Both the position numbers and the translations under genes were made by a program. From Helochares maculicollis (taxonomy: Eukaryota; Arthropoda; Insecta; Coleoptera; Hydrophilidae): a DNA stretch of 64,000 nt. The stretch is from contig JAWQRO010000017.1 in NCBI GenBank assembly GCA_033557835.1, positions 1 through 64,000 on the forward strand. Reading direction: 5' to 3'. The notes under the pieces are model-generated. The model was not told the origin of the DNA, did not search any database, and worked only from the letters and a program-made list of their open reading frames with translations. Below, in pieces: positions 34,711 through 47,400 of the stretch. How positions within the stretch are numbered: position 1 is the stretch's first letter; each line of letters starts with the position of its first letter.

Positions 34711-37201
34711 ATAAATATCTGTAATAGGAACATTTTGACGAAAATAAATTTCAAGCTGTACATGTAATAGCAAAGTCAAACTACATAAACAAATACGTAA
34801 AATTCGCTTACTCTTAGAATACAGAGTGGTGTTGCATTAAGGGATGGACATGTCTAAAAATATAATTGCAAAATGAATTACTGCTGATTATGAGCTTAGA
34901 ATTTTTATGCGTGTTTAATTTCTGTTGTATCATAAATCCGCGAGAGATGGGCAACTAAGACTCGAGTAAGCAGTCTTTGGTTCTTGACTACTCTAAAAAT
35001 CACAGATATGCGATAGCAACAGGAATATATTTTTATTGCAAACAATCATTTACACTACCACAGTATGAACCCTCTCGTATTAACAGAAATACCGTATGCT
35101 TTTCAAACCATCCAGCAACAAATTCCAATGCTAGACGTTTTAATTTACTAGTCGTTTTCTTTAAAAAAACGATATACTTCTGAAGTTTTGTTCCAGTTGT
35201 CATCTAACAGCATTTAGGTACAAAATTCAGCTGTGCTCAGCTGAACTAATAAATAGCGGGTCTTAAGGGGAACAGATGCACGTAAATGGCTCATCCGAAA
35301 TACGGTTTAATTCTTCAATTCTAGTGACTATATTTTAGTTCGATATTACCTTTGAAATGTGCATCTAGTAGGAACCAGAAGTTCATCAACAAACAATCTT
35401 TGCTTAGTCCTTATAGAGTATGAATGCATTATGTAATAAACACTCTAAAACCATGCTGAAGGACAAAATAATCATAAAAGTATAAAATTTCAGTTTTGAT
35501 TTCGGTATTATATATAAAAGTCTTTTACATAATTTTATAATTTCTTTGAACTGTTACAGTTTGCTCGGGAATCCTGAGAGACACTTAAAAAATAAGACAA
35601 GCGCTTTTTAGACCAATTTTATACGTAAGTAACAATGAGAGAATATTACAATAAAATGTCGGTTTATAGCACAGTTTGTAATTTATCACGTTGTACTTTG
35701 TGCAATCTATGGCCTACTTAATATGATTTTCAAAATTAAAAACTAGCACTTCTAAAAACGGAAAGTTTCCGTTTATGTTCTTACAGATATTGCGGTTGAT
35801 TGCGATTTTCGATTTCGTTTTAGTCCCTTCTTTGTATGTATGAAATGTATGCTTCATTTATACATACTTGGACAGAATAAGTACAAACCTCGTAAACATT
35901 TTACTGAAAGTAAGTCCTCAGTTTTATTATGCAAACCAGAAGCTGCTACATTAGAATGTATTCTAGGTTTATATTTTCAGTCGAAGAATGTTCGTTACTT
36001 AGAAAAACCTTTATATGCTTATTTAATGTTAAGTATACAATGCTTTTTGCAATAAATTATTTTCAGAAATAACACATTCTCAACACATGAACAATTAGGA
36101 GAGTGCATCTGCATTATTTTCAATTTAAATAGAGACGACATTTTCTGTAATTATGGAAGTTTAAGATCCGTAAGAAATCATTCGTAATAATCTCTAATAA
36201 ATTGTCAACCATGAATTGTCGTGCTTGAAAATACATAGGCTGTTTGTTGTAAACTTGGCAGCATACCTGTACTCTGAGTCATAATCAAAATTCACTTCAT
36301 CTAAACATACGCATGAAGAGTAACAAATTAAGTTTAGTGAATTGTCGGCAACTCATGAATCACGGCATGAGCAAAATCGCATGAATTGAGATATGACTTT
36401 ATAAAATGGGTTAAATATTTTTTATTTACAAGCATTAATTATACTTAGACGATATTATTTTTATAGTTTTGTACTCTCTATAGACATATATAATCAATGT
36501 TTTATAAGAGTACCGAGATATTTCTTAGCAACAATAAAACATTCATATTCTTACAAGTGTATCGTTAGTTCTGTTCATTTAAGACAAATGCCATTTTGTT
36601 GGCCCAAAATAGGTGTTTCTTTATAATAGCAACATTTATGATTTTATAGTCATTTACCTTTTGTAATGCAATACCGTCGTCTAAATCTAGATCTAGTGAA
36701 AGCACTAAACGAGTAATGGCATGTTCAATAGATGCTTATTTTTATTCTCAATAATATTCTCAACGTTGGGGTCTCCATAAAACAACTAAATGTAAGAAAT
36801 GTTTTAAGCTTACTTGGTGTTGTCGTTCTTTAAAATGAGATTTCCAGGACCTCATATTTTACTTAAATACATATTTCCGTTTGCTATCTTGTCGCTAAAT
36901 CGAGCGATACGGTGATGCAATGTATGTATATGCATATTGACTCTTATATTGTGTACAAAGTGACAAATGTACAGAATCGGACTTTCTGAAATACGGATTG
37001 GTCGAATACAGTAGAACCCATTTTCTACCACATTTGTTTTAATCTTATTAAACTTGTTAATCGCTAAGTCAAGTACTATACTGCATGTGAAGTTTACTCA
37101 CCTTTGAGGAACTTCAATAAACTTTGACAACCATCAATAAATGCATTTCTTTTCCGGAAATAAAATATCGTTTTCCATTTGAATATACCAACTACTTAAA
37201 T
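34711..37201. other. No gene seen
   Basis: AT-rich. Short ORFs at 34977-35183 and 35840-36055 have no recognisable features. Confidence 0.45.
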
Positions 37202-37741
37202 ATGGCCGTTATATGCGGTTGTTGTAACAGAACTATTAAGAGTGATTGGGTAAAATGTCATAAGGGTTGTGGGAACTTATATCATGTGAAGTGTTTTAAT
37301 TCGAGCTGTTGTAAGAAATTATGGGTTGCTTCGACTACTCACCATAGCGCAGAAATGAGTGTGAAGTGTTTAAATTTGAATAAAGAGAACACATATTGCT
37401 TCAATTTGAATAAGATTCAAGAGCTAGAAACTTTACGCAAACTGGATTCGGCTATCGTGGACTTGAAAAATATCAAACAAACACTGACAACTATGCAAAC
37501 CATCTGGGAAGATTTCGAGAACATCAAGAACCAGCTAGAAATTGTGAAGTTTGAAATTCGAGACTTCGAAGATTTCTTTGCGAAGTTACATCAAGAGAAC
37601 CAGAAAGCTATAGCGCTTGTCAGGCGTATCGTTGACGTTCTCATGAATGATTACGTAAGCCACTCGAATTTATATGAGTGTTTTAGCAACTCAAAGGTAC
37701 CTAGAACGAAGATGAATCAGACTTCTGCTAACGTTACAGAG
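37202..37741 (+). CDS. PHD-like zinc cluster plus coiled-coil protein or exon
   Basis: From ATG 37202 the frame gives 180 codons to a consensus donor (GAG, gtaaga at 37742), or 190 residues to TGA 37772. Residues 5-31 hold C-x2-C, C-x3-C and H-x2-C (MAVICGCC, CHKGCGNLYHVKC), the first three ligand pairs of a PHD finger; the last pair is degenerate (C36, C37). Residues about 75-165 look like a coiled coil (KIQELETLRKLDSAIVDLKN). PHD-like fingers followed by coiled coils occur in ORF1 of some insect non-LTR retrotransposons, and the frame continues to 38050 interrupted only by two TGAs, which suggests a relic. Alternatively, it ends in phase 0 and could splice to the Limpet exon at 39083. Confidence 0.5.
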
Positions 37742-38234
37742 GTAAGATACTTTAGTCAAAACATAAGATTTTGAGGAATTGGCTTTGCAAAATTCAGAAT
37801 TAAATCCATAAAAATTTGCGCGAACCACCAAAAATCAGAATTAAACTTCTTTAAGGCCAGAATCGGAATCGAGATTAAATTAACTTCAAGTTCGTTTGGC
37901 AAAGGAGATAGTCCTTGAAAGGGAAAAAGAGTAAAACCGGAAATTCAAATTGTGCAGCCGGGGATTTCATCCAAGGTAGTAGAAATTAGATTCATATTTA
38001 AAAACGGAGCGTTGAAAAGAAAAGTGATTACCTGGCCAGGTGCAAGGTAAGAATGTAGGCGTCGTATTTCAAGACGTGGACACAATAATACTTAAGATTT
38101 CTTCAATTTAGTTTGTAAAACTCGTTCTTACCGTACGGATAGCGCTCAATTTATTTCCATTCTTCAATTTCCTCCGCAATTTTGTGTCTCCGCAGCCGAT
38201 CGCAATTCTTATTTAGTGTCAGTTCCCATTGAAG

Positions 38235-38435
38235 ATGTCCAGCTTTTTATACGGCCTCAGTACCAACAATGCCAGCAAATCTGGTTCTAGCGCTGGTAAA
38301 TATTACAGCAAGTTTCTTGACGCTAGTGAGTCTAAACCGGCTAAAGTAACCATAAATGGAATTGATGACGAGGATTTAGGTGCATTTGATAGTTCGTGGA
38401 ATTACAGGAAGAAGATTGATGAGTACGATCCCAGA
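38235..38435 (+). CDS. Lmpt: Limpet exon with initiator Met (isoform A)
   Basis: ATG 38235, 67 codons to CCCAGA before gtgagt at 38436. It starts MSSFLYGLSTNN and contains an acidic DDEDLGAFDSSWNYRKK stretch. An in-frame TAG at 38214 and A at -3 support this start. TCAGT at 38219-38223 is an initiator-like motif, but that would leave a leader of only about 14 nt. Confidence 0.8.
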
Positions 38436-41400
38436 GTGAGTATTTTTTGCAGTACGTTCAAGGAATTAAATAAGGGGGAATATTAGAGAATAAAAGAGGT
38501 CGTTTTGGGATATAAAGGTCACATTTAAACCGCAATGAAAACGATCTGCAAATACAAAGTACATATTTCATTAGTACATATGAGTGTGTATGCATCGAAA
38601 CGTGGTCACATTTTTCAAACCACAAACCGCACCACGGCGTCTTATTAGTCAACCAAGATAGGAGGAATGTAGTTCTGACGCCTTCTCATTAACACTTTCG
38701 ATTAAAAATGACAACTTGCTCTCTATATTTCTTTCCCCATGATGTCACATTCGCAAAGGTGGACACAAGAATTTATTTTTATATATGTAGTAATACTAAT
38801 GGTTATCAACAACCGGTAGCCACTTGAATACACATTTGCTTTTCCATATTGAAATAATCTGCGGGTTTTATTGTATTCACTGCTAAATACCCATTAGTAC
38901 ACAATTAATAATGGCTCTTTGTTTACATTGAGTAATGGTGAAATATACCCATAGGCATAAGCATAATAAATGAAATATAAAAGAGAGTTATTTCAAGCTT
39001 ATTAAATTTGTATCATCAATTCAGTTACGCTACATAGCTCCCCATAAGCGTACAAAATAAATGATTTGTAATTAATTTTCAGGGGCCCCAAATTCAAGAG
39101 ATTGACTTGGACGTTAAATGCTTGGCTTGTGACAAATGCGAATCGTATAGACCCCATCCTTGGAGGTAAGTGGTTTAAAAATCTGAAATTTAAGTACCAT
39201 CTCCAACATAGGCAACCAAATAACCACATCAATGTTTATTAAAGTAAATTGGCGTTAACCTTAAGCTCTCAAAGCGTCTCCTTTATGATCGTCGTGCTTC
39301 TTATCAGTGCCACGCACCACCAGCGTTTTATAGGGAAGAATACGCACTCCTTTTATTTTTAGTTAGTTTCCATTGATGCAATTGTTGTAATCGAACATAA
39401 ACCAAATTTTGGCACAAGCATTGTTCGGAAATTACGCACATACATATAAATTAAATTTTTGGCAGCAATAGACGGCAATTAAAGCAAAAATCTATCAGAT
39501 TACTTCGCTTCCAGATTGCTAACGGTACAATTACGTAAATCCGTCTTATTTTTAGGTCTTATTTGTTTTATTGGAGACCAAGAAAAGGGAAAATGCCACC
39601 TCGCGACCTTTCCCCGTTCAAGAACTATTTCCGGTGTATCTGCATACAACTGGGCTAAATATCCAATGGCATTTAAGCATCATTAAACTTTTAAAGCCAT
39701 TCTCCATCCCAAGCTGTTGCGTGGGCAAAGTTTTCCAACCTGTTCCCCTGGAAAATATCGGTCGAGTTTATATCGAGTTAGCGTGCAACCAGGAGGCTCG
39801 CCCGATTTTTCCGCGTTGCTAAATAACTAAGCTGTGTACACCGTAAACTCCTGTACTAAAAGTTTTTACGCAAAGTTATGGGATCGGTTATTAGATTCTT
39901 TATGGAACAAAGAATCTCGTCAAAACGCCAGAAATAACTGTCTAATTTAACGCCGTAACCTTAATCGAGTTCCCAGAATGCTTTCATCGGGAATTTTCCC
40001 GTTTCGTGTCGATTTTTATTGTGTCACCTCCGCTTGATGGCCGGTGGGGAACTAGGGGGTCCTTTTAAGTAATTTCCGTAACGGATATACCCGCTACCAC
40101 GCCCCAGATACAGCTCGTGACGAGGAGCACTTCCAATTGCAAATAATTATCCCCCTGTTCCTCTCGGACTTGTCCTTTGATTAAGCAAGTCTATCCAATG
40201 AAAAATTGACTGGAATCTTTCAGCTTTTAATCTAATTGAACATGTTCCTTTAGATCAATCTGATACCCTTTTCAAATAAATCCCCTCTTTATAAGTAAAT
40301 CGCCCTTTCGAATGAATCGCTCTTTTAGTCAACTAATTTTCAAGTTTGAACCAAATCGTTTATTTTTTAAATGTTCTTTTTTAAAAGGATGTCTTATAAA
40401 TTGCCCCTGCCTTATAAATCCTATTGACCGGCAAATCACCTACCTTAAACAAATTAGTTAGATGTGTTAAGGCCTGGTTCTACAATGAAAAATTAACGCT
40501 TTGTTACATAATGTATTTGTTATATAAGCCAGAAATAAGATTTCAAATCAGCATGAGATACCCTAATAGCATGTTATCCAAAAGAAACTCTCCTGTAGCT
40601 GCTAAACGAACTCCTTATCAAATATTATCTGAATATCCTGATTTCATCTCTAGCAATTTATCTGCAGCTTCGGTGGCGTTGGGTTTGTAGTTTGCCAGAT
40701 ATTGTTTAAGATTTTATTAACAACTTCACGGCAACAGTTCTTCATATTATGGCTCAACAAAGACAAAGGACAACAAAATTTCCTGGCTAACAGACTGATT
40801 TATGCATCACCACCTAGTCTGAATCATTGAACAAAAGGTAACGAATTAGAAAGAAATTTTGAAAGTCTTTGTTCAAAGGGGGTTCAGTGTGTTTGTTATG
40901 ACATTTATATCTCAAAACTATACATGCCATAGACATGAGGATTTAATTTTTGCAACCTGTGGTCAAAATTAAGAGACCTATATTTTCCAGTTTTTTAGAC
41001 ACTTAATTGATGATGAAGGGATTAATTTTGTCTCTTCATGAGAGATATACATATCTCTCAAAAACTAATGGCGCTATCTTTCTCCCTCTCAAAAACCAAT
41101 GGCTCTCTCTCTCTCTCTCTCTCTCTCAAAACCCAATGGCGCTCCTTCTCTCTCTTTCAAAACCCAATAGCGCTCTCTCCCTCTCTCTCGTATAAAAACA
41201 AAGAAATACATTCAAAGCCATTTTTCCTTTCATAATAGGGTGTGAGGTGGCTTTATAGATGTATCAGGTGCTAGAGATGAGAAAGTTAACATTCGTTCCC
41301 AAAATTAACAAAAATACGTGTTTCGCTATTTTTAATAATTCAATTAAATTAAAAAAATCTGGAGTGTCTCCACTCAACATTCACATATATATATATATGT

Positions 41401-44400
41401 ACGACATAAAAGTTAATAATAATAAAACTACAAACACTTACATGAGTTTCAAAACTAAAAGCAAAAGTTTTAATGTTCATAATTAACACTAACGTCAATG
41501 CCTATATTCAACACATTAATATATTCATAAGGAATATTCAATTCTTTTTCAGTACATATATGTCATCGGAATATTTTTAATATTTCTTCATGTAATATAC
41601 AATACTTTGTGTTTAAAAATATATATACTTTTAACAAGTCTGGAATATGAAACGCTTGTAAATATTCTTTGCGAAGGCTTGAATTTTAAAAGGTCAATTT
41701 ATAATGGAAGGGTCCAATTTTAGAATATAAATTCATAACTAAAAGATGACATTTAAGATGGTAAAGTCCCACTTCTGGTTTTTAAATTTACACGGTACTA
41801 TTTGATATTGCTTTATTTTCCATGTTTAGCATTTTTGTAAAAAAAATTTATTCCAAAACCTATTAAAATTGAAATTTTTAAAATTATAAAAATAGCATTT
41901 CTGGTGCTCCGATCATGTTAAAAATTTGTATCTTCGAGTTTTTGTGATAATTAAGTTGTGCACGAAACTTGGATAGCTTAATTTTAAAGACTACTTTACT
42001 TGAAAAAATGTCATAACTATGTAGGTAAACGGGTACTTCCGGTGGCCCTACATGCCTCAAAAATTGATACAGATCTAAGTTTTTACGATAATGGCCGTAT
42101 ACCAAATTTCATTTCTCCAGCTCAAACGGCCTGATCGCTATCGTATATATACACAGGCAACATGCTAAAAATGGTCAAAATGGATTCAGGAGCACTCAAA
42201 ACTTGGAGCACAGTCAAAATCTTAAGGTCGAATTTTTTCATGATCCCAATACCTTCCCTTTGCTATACTTCGTATAGTATACGGGAATGTAAAAATAGAA
42301 AGGGCTGACATTTGATTTTTTTAAGATGTGTATTGTGATTAGTAACTTCAATAATCGTGCAATGCAATTTTTGCTATTAATTGCCCGAGTTCTTTTAGAC
42401 GGTGATTTGTTTCTCTTATCCCATAAACCGTTTTATACAATATGAATAACGACCCGAAAACAATATTAGATGACTTAGGAGTCTTTAAGCACAAGTCGCA
42501 CGTGTAATAAAAGAACCTTCTTGAGAAATATGTAGTTTGATGTTCATAAGCAAGTCCTTTGATACAGAAATACAGGTTCTCATTTCTTAAATGTGCAATT
42601 AAAAATAACTGCTGGTTGAATTTGAACTGATAGGATAAAAATTTTACTAGAAGAACGTGAATATTTGTAACCTGCTAACTTTTAGAGATATAAAATCTCA
42701 TGGTTTTATTGGACAAAAGTTTTTAATTTAAAGCTATAGATCATACTAAAAGAAATATTTCACTACGGAACTATAATGGTATAATTTAGAAGAGACATTA
42801 TTTTTGATGAACGGTTAGCAAATCGTTTTGCAAGGACAGAAACAAGTGATAATTGAAAAGTATTAGGTCTGGGAAGTATGGTGGATTTGATGGAATTTTC
42901 CAGCCTAGCTCTACGAGTTTCAGTGAAGTCTCCAAAGCAGCATGTAGGCTGCCATTATCATGAAGCACTATGTTGTCCTTCCTATTGAACTTAGCTAACT
43001 TCTTTTCTTAAAGTGCTGTCTTTCAATTATCCAATTTCGGGCAACATATCTCATAATTAAACCTTTTCTTTTGTCTCCAATGTTCAAATGTATTGGTTGA
43101 AGAATGTCCCACCATTTACACATTTTCTTATTCAGGCTCAAAGTCGATTTAAAAGTAACGGGGGCAGGTTTACGATGCTTACAATATGCCCTTCTACTGT
43201 CGATGATTTGTTAGGTAATCTCATTTTCATCCCCAGTTATCATTGGGTGTAAGAAGGGTCTTATTTTGATACGAGCAAGCAGAAATGTACATCATGGATC
43301 ATTTAAACTCTTCTTACTTATGAGTTGTCACCCAACTCGAACATTTCCACTCTAATCCGAATTTTCGAATATGGCCCGAAATAGTTTGTTGAGCTGAATT
43401 AAGCCCATCAACAATCTCCTATGTTGGGGAAAAAACAACTACTGTACCTCAAAAGAATATGTGTAAAATTTGGTGTAACAGGAACGAACAGAATTTTCGG
43501 GTAGACCTAAAATATCATTTGAAAACGCAATTAAAATTGTTTTACTTATATTTATTTTGCTATGAGTATCAAAAAGAATGATGATTAAATGTAATTCGTT
43601 CATTTTCGAGAAATTACTAATTGTGGTTTTCAGATGACGACATATGGACTAATGTTGCAAAAAGCAAAACACAGTACTGATAAATCACTGGCATTCTAAT
43701 TGTACGGAAAAATACAAAAAATTAATCGAGGTGGAGTTCACTTAATTTCAACTCAATTAACATAGAGTTCTAAGTTTTATGTCTAATACTTAGTTTTATA
43801 AAATCTGCTAGTTCGCTACCATTTCCGTAAACGTATCTAATTATCCATTACTTTGCAACTAAACTACCAATTAATTATTGGTTATACATTTGGGTATTTA
43901 AACAATGAAACAAATAAATTACCAGTTAAATCTGAATGAACATTCAAGCTCGGCTTATTAAATGCGTTCTTTTATCAAATCTAGTAAGAACTACTAGTCA
44001 ACAGCAAAAGTCCTTCCACCCTCATGCAATCAAATTAAAGTTAAAAATAGAATAGTCTTAAAAATATCACATACGGCGATTTTCCAGTGCGTTATTTGTT
44101 TTATTTTCGTATTTACTGGTTCGGACGTTCGTTACTTAAATCATTAGAGCGACTGCACATCTGTAGCTTTTTAAAAAAGAGTAGGTATCGGTTGTCAGTT
44201 TTGTATATTTAGCGATTAACTTTGCTATATTTACTGCTGGTGATTGATCTGACTGATAATTTGCGTTGGCATTCGGTGAAATCAAATATTTACGTTCCTT
44301 CCAGCGAAACGTGCTTTTGATTAGGATACCGAGATTTACGCGGATTCCTGCGTTTCTCCTACAAATTTCAAGTTATTAATCCTCGATTTTCATACAGTAT

Positions 44401-47400
44401 CTGAGCTTGTTTATAAATGTACTTGAATCAATTATCTCGTTACAGAGATATCGTGTATTAATTATTTCATGCAAACTATTTCTTGATTATATTTTGAATG
44501 AGCTTTAAATTATATTCTAGTCAGGCTTCAAATAAGATTTTAGTTAGGCTACCAATAATACTTCACTTAATCTAAAAATAGTTTTGTCATCTATAAACGT
44601 GCAAAATATGGTAAAGTAAAATAATATAAAATATTCGTTTTAATGACTTTAAATTAAATTACGAAATCGACTAGCTCATGAGTATATTGAGAAATGTGTA
44701 TACTGATTGTTAAGTAAATTATGGGCGCAATTTAATAAATGCGCATGAAACAAGTAAAATTATGCTTTAATTAGTTATAGAAACAGAATTCAATTAAAAT
44801 AGAACTGCATATAACTTTTGTTGACACGAGGATTTCAAACGAACTAATATTTCAATTTTATAAGCAGCCGCTAAGAAAGCAAATATGAACGTATTCTTGG
44901 TTATTGTCCAAATTAATGAAAGATTCATTAATTGAAAATTCATGGCAACGAATGAAGCCGTTTTAAAATGTAACTTATATTTCTGTATTCGATCTCATGA
45001 TCTGCTCGCTTTGAGGGCTCCTGTATTAATTTTGGCCATTTTTGGCAGTTCGATCGATTATGTGCTTGTGTGATTGTATGTAGGTAGTGCTCAAAATATT
45101 TAAACAGAAGTAATGGAATTCGGCATACTATTATTATGTCTTAGCCGTAGATCTGTATCAACTTTAGATACCTGTAAGTACTTATTTACCTGTACAGTTT
45201 GCACAATTTTTTTAACAAATTAGTCGATAAAATAGAGCTATCGAGTTGAAAATTTGTACACACAATAACCAATTCAACAGCGTAGGAAACTCTATTTTTA
45301 AATTTAAAGTTTTATATAAAATAGGTAGTTGACTGATGCAAGCAATAAAATAAAATAATTAAGAATTCAGTGGTTGACTCTTCTGTCTCTTTAAATAAAA
45401 TGTATCAATTTTTTTCACATAAAATTTTGGCAATATGTTGCCATTGTCTACAAGGCAAGTGTTGAAGGATATGTAAAACTTGCAAGAATTAATCCGCTAG
45501 TGCTATATTGTACATGTATGTTATACGAGAATGTTGAGTGCCGACTCTCCATATTTTTAAATATGATTTCTGAAAAATTTAGGACCTAACATGTACAAAA
45601 TTATGGGGCATTTGTAAAATATAAATTAACTAAAACCTCTGCTACTTTTGACAAATTGATGAATTTATAGTGAATTATTTAAATCTAATTTTTTATTACT
45701 GAATTTCCCACAATTGTAGTGACTTTGTTGATTCGAGAATATCAGATTTCTCTTCTTGAGTGGAGTTATGACGTAGATACTGTCTCTCAATTGGCCTGGG
45801 ATCAATAAATGGTAAATCGAAATTAAATTACTAAAAATTGCTGCAGACTTTTGAGAATGCCAAAAGTGTTTTAATTTACTCTAGGGCTCTATGTTATTAT
45901 TATTATTATTAGTAAAAAATCTTATAGTTAATGTCAAACATTATTACTTTCTAAAAATAATGCCTAAATGATTTAAATAAATTAATTTAATAAATTAAAT
46001 TTTCTAGGAATTCATGATTTTTAACCATTTTAAAATTTTGTGAAAAAGACTATAAAATGTCCGATTTATCAAAGTAAGTCATCGTCCCCAAAGATCTGCC
46101 TTGAATCTAAAAATCCTACTTTTGTACTACTTTATATATATATATTTGCTTCATTTGGAATAGCAAAAAATCAAAATGGATCTACATAAAAAGGTTAAAG
46201 CCAAATGAATTATACTATGAACATGATGTATTGACAAAACAAAATGGGCAAAGAAATTATTTAGTAGGCTAGTAACTATTATTTATAAACAAAAAAATCA
46301 ACAGAGTTATATTGAAATGTTGGTAAAATCATTTTTAATATAAAATAAATCTATATCGATTTATTTTTCAGCCACATCATCCAATTTAATTTTTCTAATA
46401 AAAAATGTAAACATAATTCAGATGATTAAATAATTATCTGGGGAAATGTTGCAAGTATAATTAAGCGTTCTTACTTTTTAGCGATAAAAAAATTCTTATT
46501 TTTAAATATTTTCATATGACATTTATTTGCGAAAATATTAGTATCATTTTTGCATATTAGAAATTATTTCAGTGGTATATTAAACGTAAAGTTAAATGTT
46601 TCTTACAACTCTATTTTTATGGGAAATATATACTATCGGGATTAACATAAGACCATAGTATATAGCTAATATAAATTACCGCATAAAACGTATGCTTTTT
46701 TAACAACTTAATTTTCAGTAAAAAGACATTATGGTTTCTGTATATTTGCGTTGGCCTTATAATTTTTCTCGCTTCATAATTCGTAAAAAATAAAACTTTT
46801 ACTTAAATCGCAAGATATCAGTAAAGTCTTACTCCGGTTACTCGTTCTCCATTTTTCCTATACCGACGTAAATGTATAGCTTAGGCTCCTCCTGACAACG
46901 CTTACACAAAGTCGAAGGTCTTGGCTTTATATATCAATTTAACACCCTATGGCGTTCAACAAAACACGAGCAACAAAACGTAGCATCGTATATGGAAGTA
47001 ATAATAACAAAACTTGCTTACTTCACCCAGGCGAAGAGAAGAAGAAGCGAACGGATCCAAGGAAACGTAAGGACGCCAGAAAAAAGAGATAAACCGCTGA
47101 TTTGCTATATACTCCAGAAAGAGCGAACTTTTCCGGACCCGAGCTTTTAAAAGGACATCTTATATGCAGTCTACTGGAAAATCCTGCTATTTGTAGGTTT
47201 TTTTTTTGTTACGAAAGTGGATGTGTTCTCTCGGAGATTTGAACACACCTTCAATTGAGCGCGTGAGGACGTCGCAATGAGTATTTAATTGAATTAATAA
47301 TTTTCGCCATATACCGACTAATTGCTTCTCAACTACTTCAAACAATTACACGCCAATATCATTAAATTTAGCATTAAGTTGCCCATAAAAGCCGAAGTTG

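Noticed and set aside
41007..41235. Ser/Leu repeat proteins
   Set aside because: Translation of a (CT)n minisatellite in two frames.
42255..42285. loxP-like palindrome tatacttcgtatagtata
   Set aside because: Only a partial resemblance to loxP, with a different spacer arrangement; more likely the palindromic end of a repeat.
45894..45913. (TTA)n microsatellite
   Set aside because: About seven repeats only; ordinary in AT-rich DNA.
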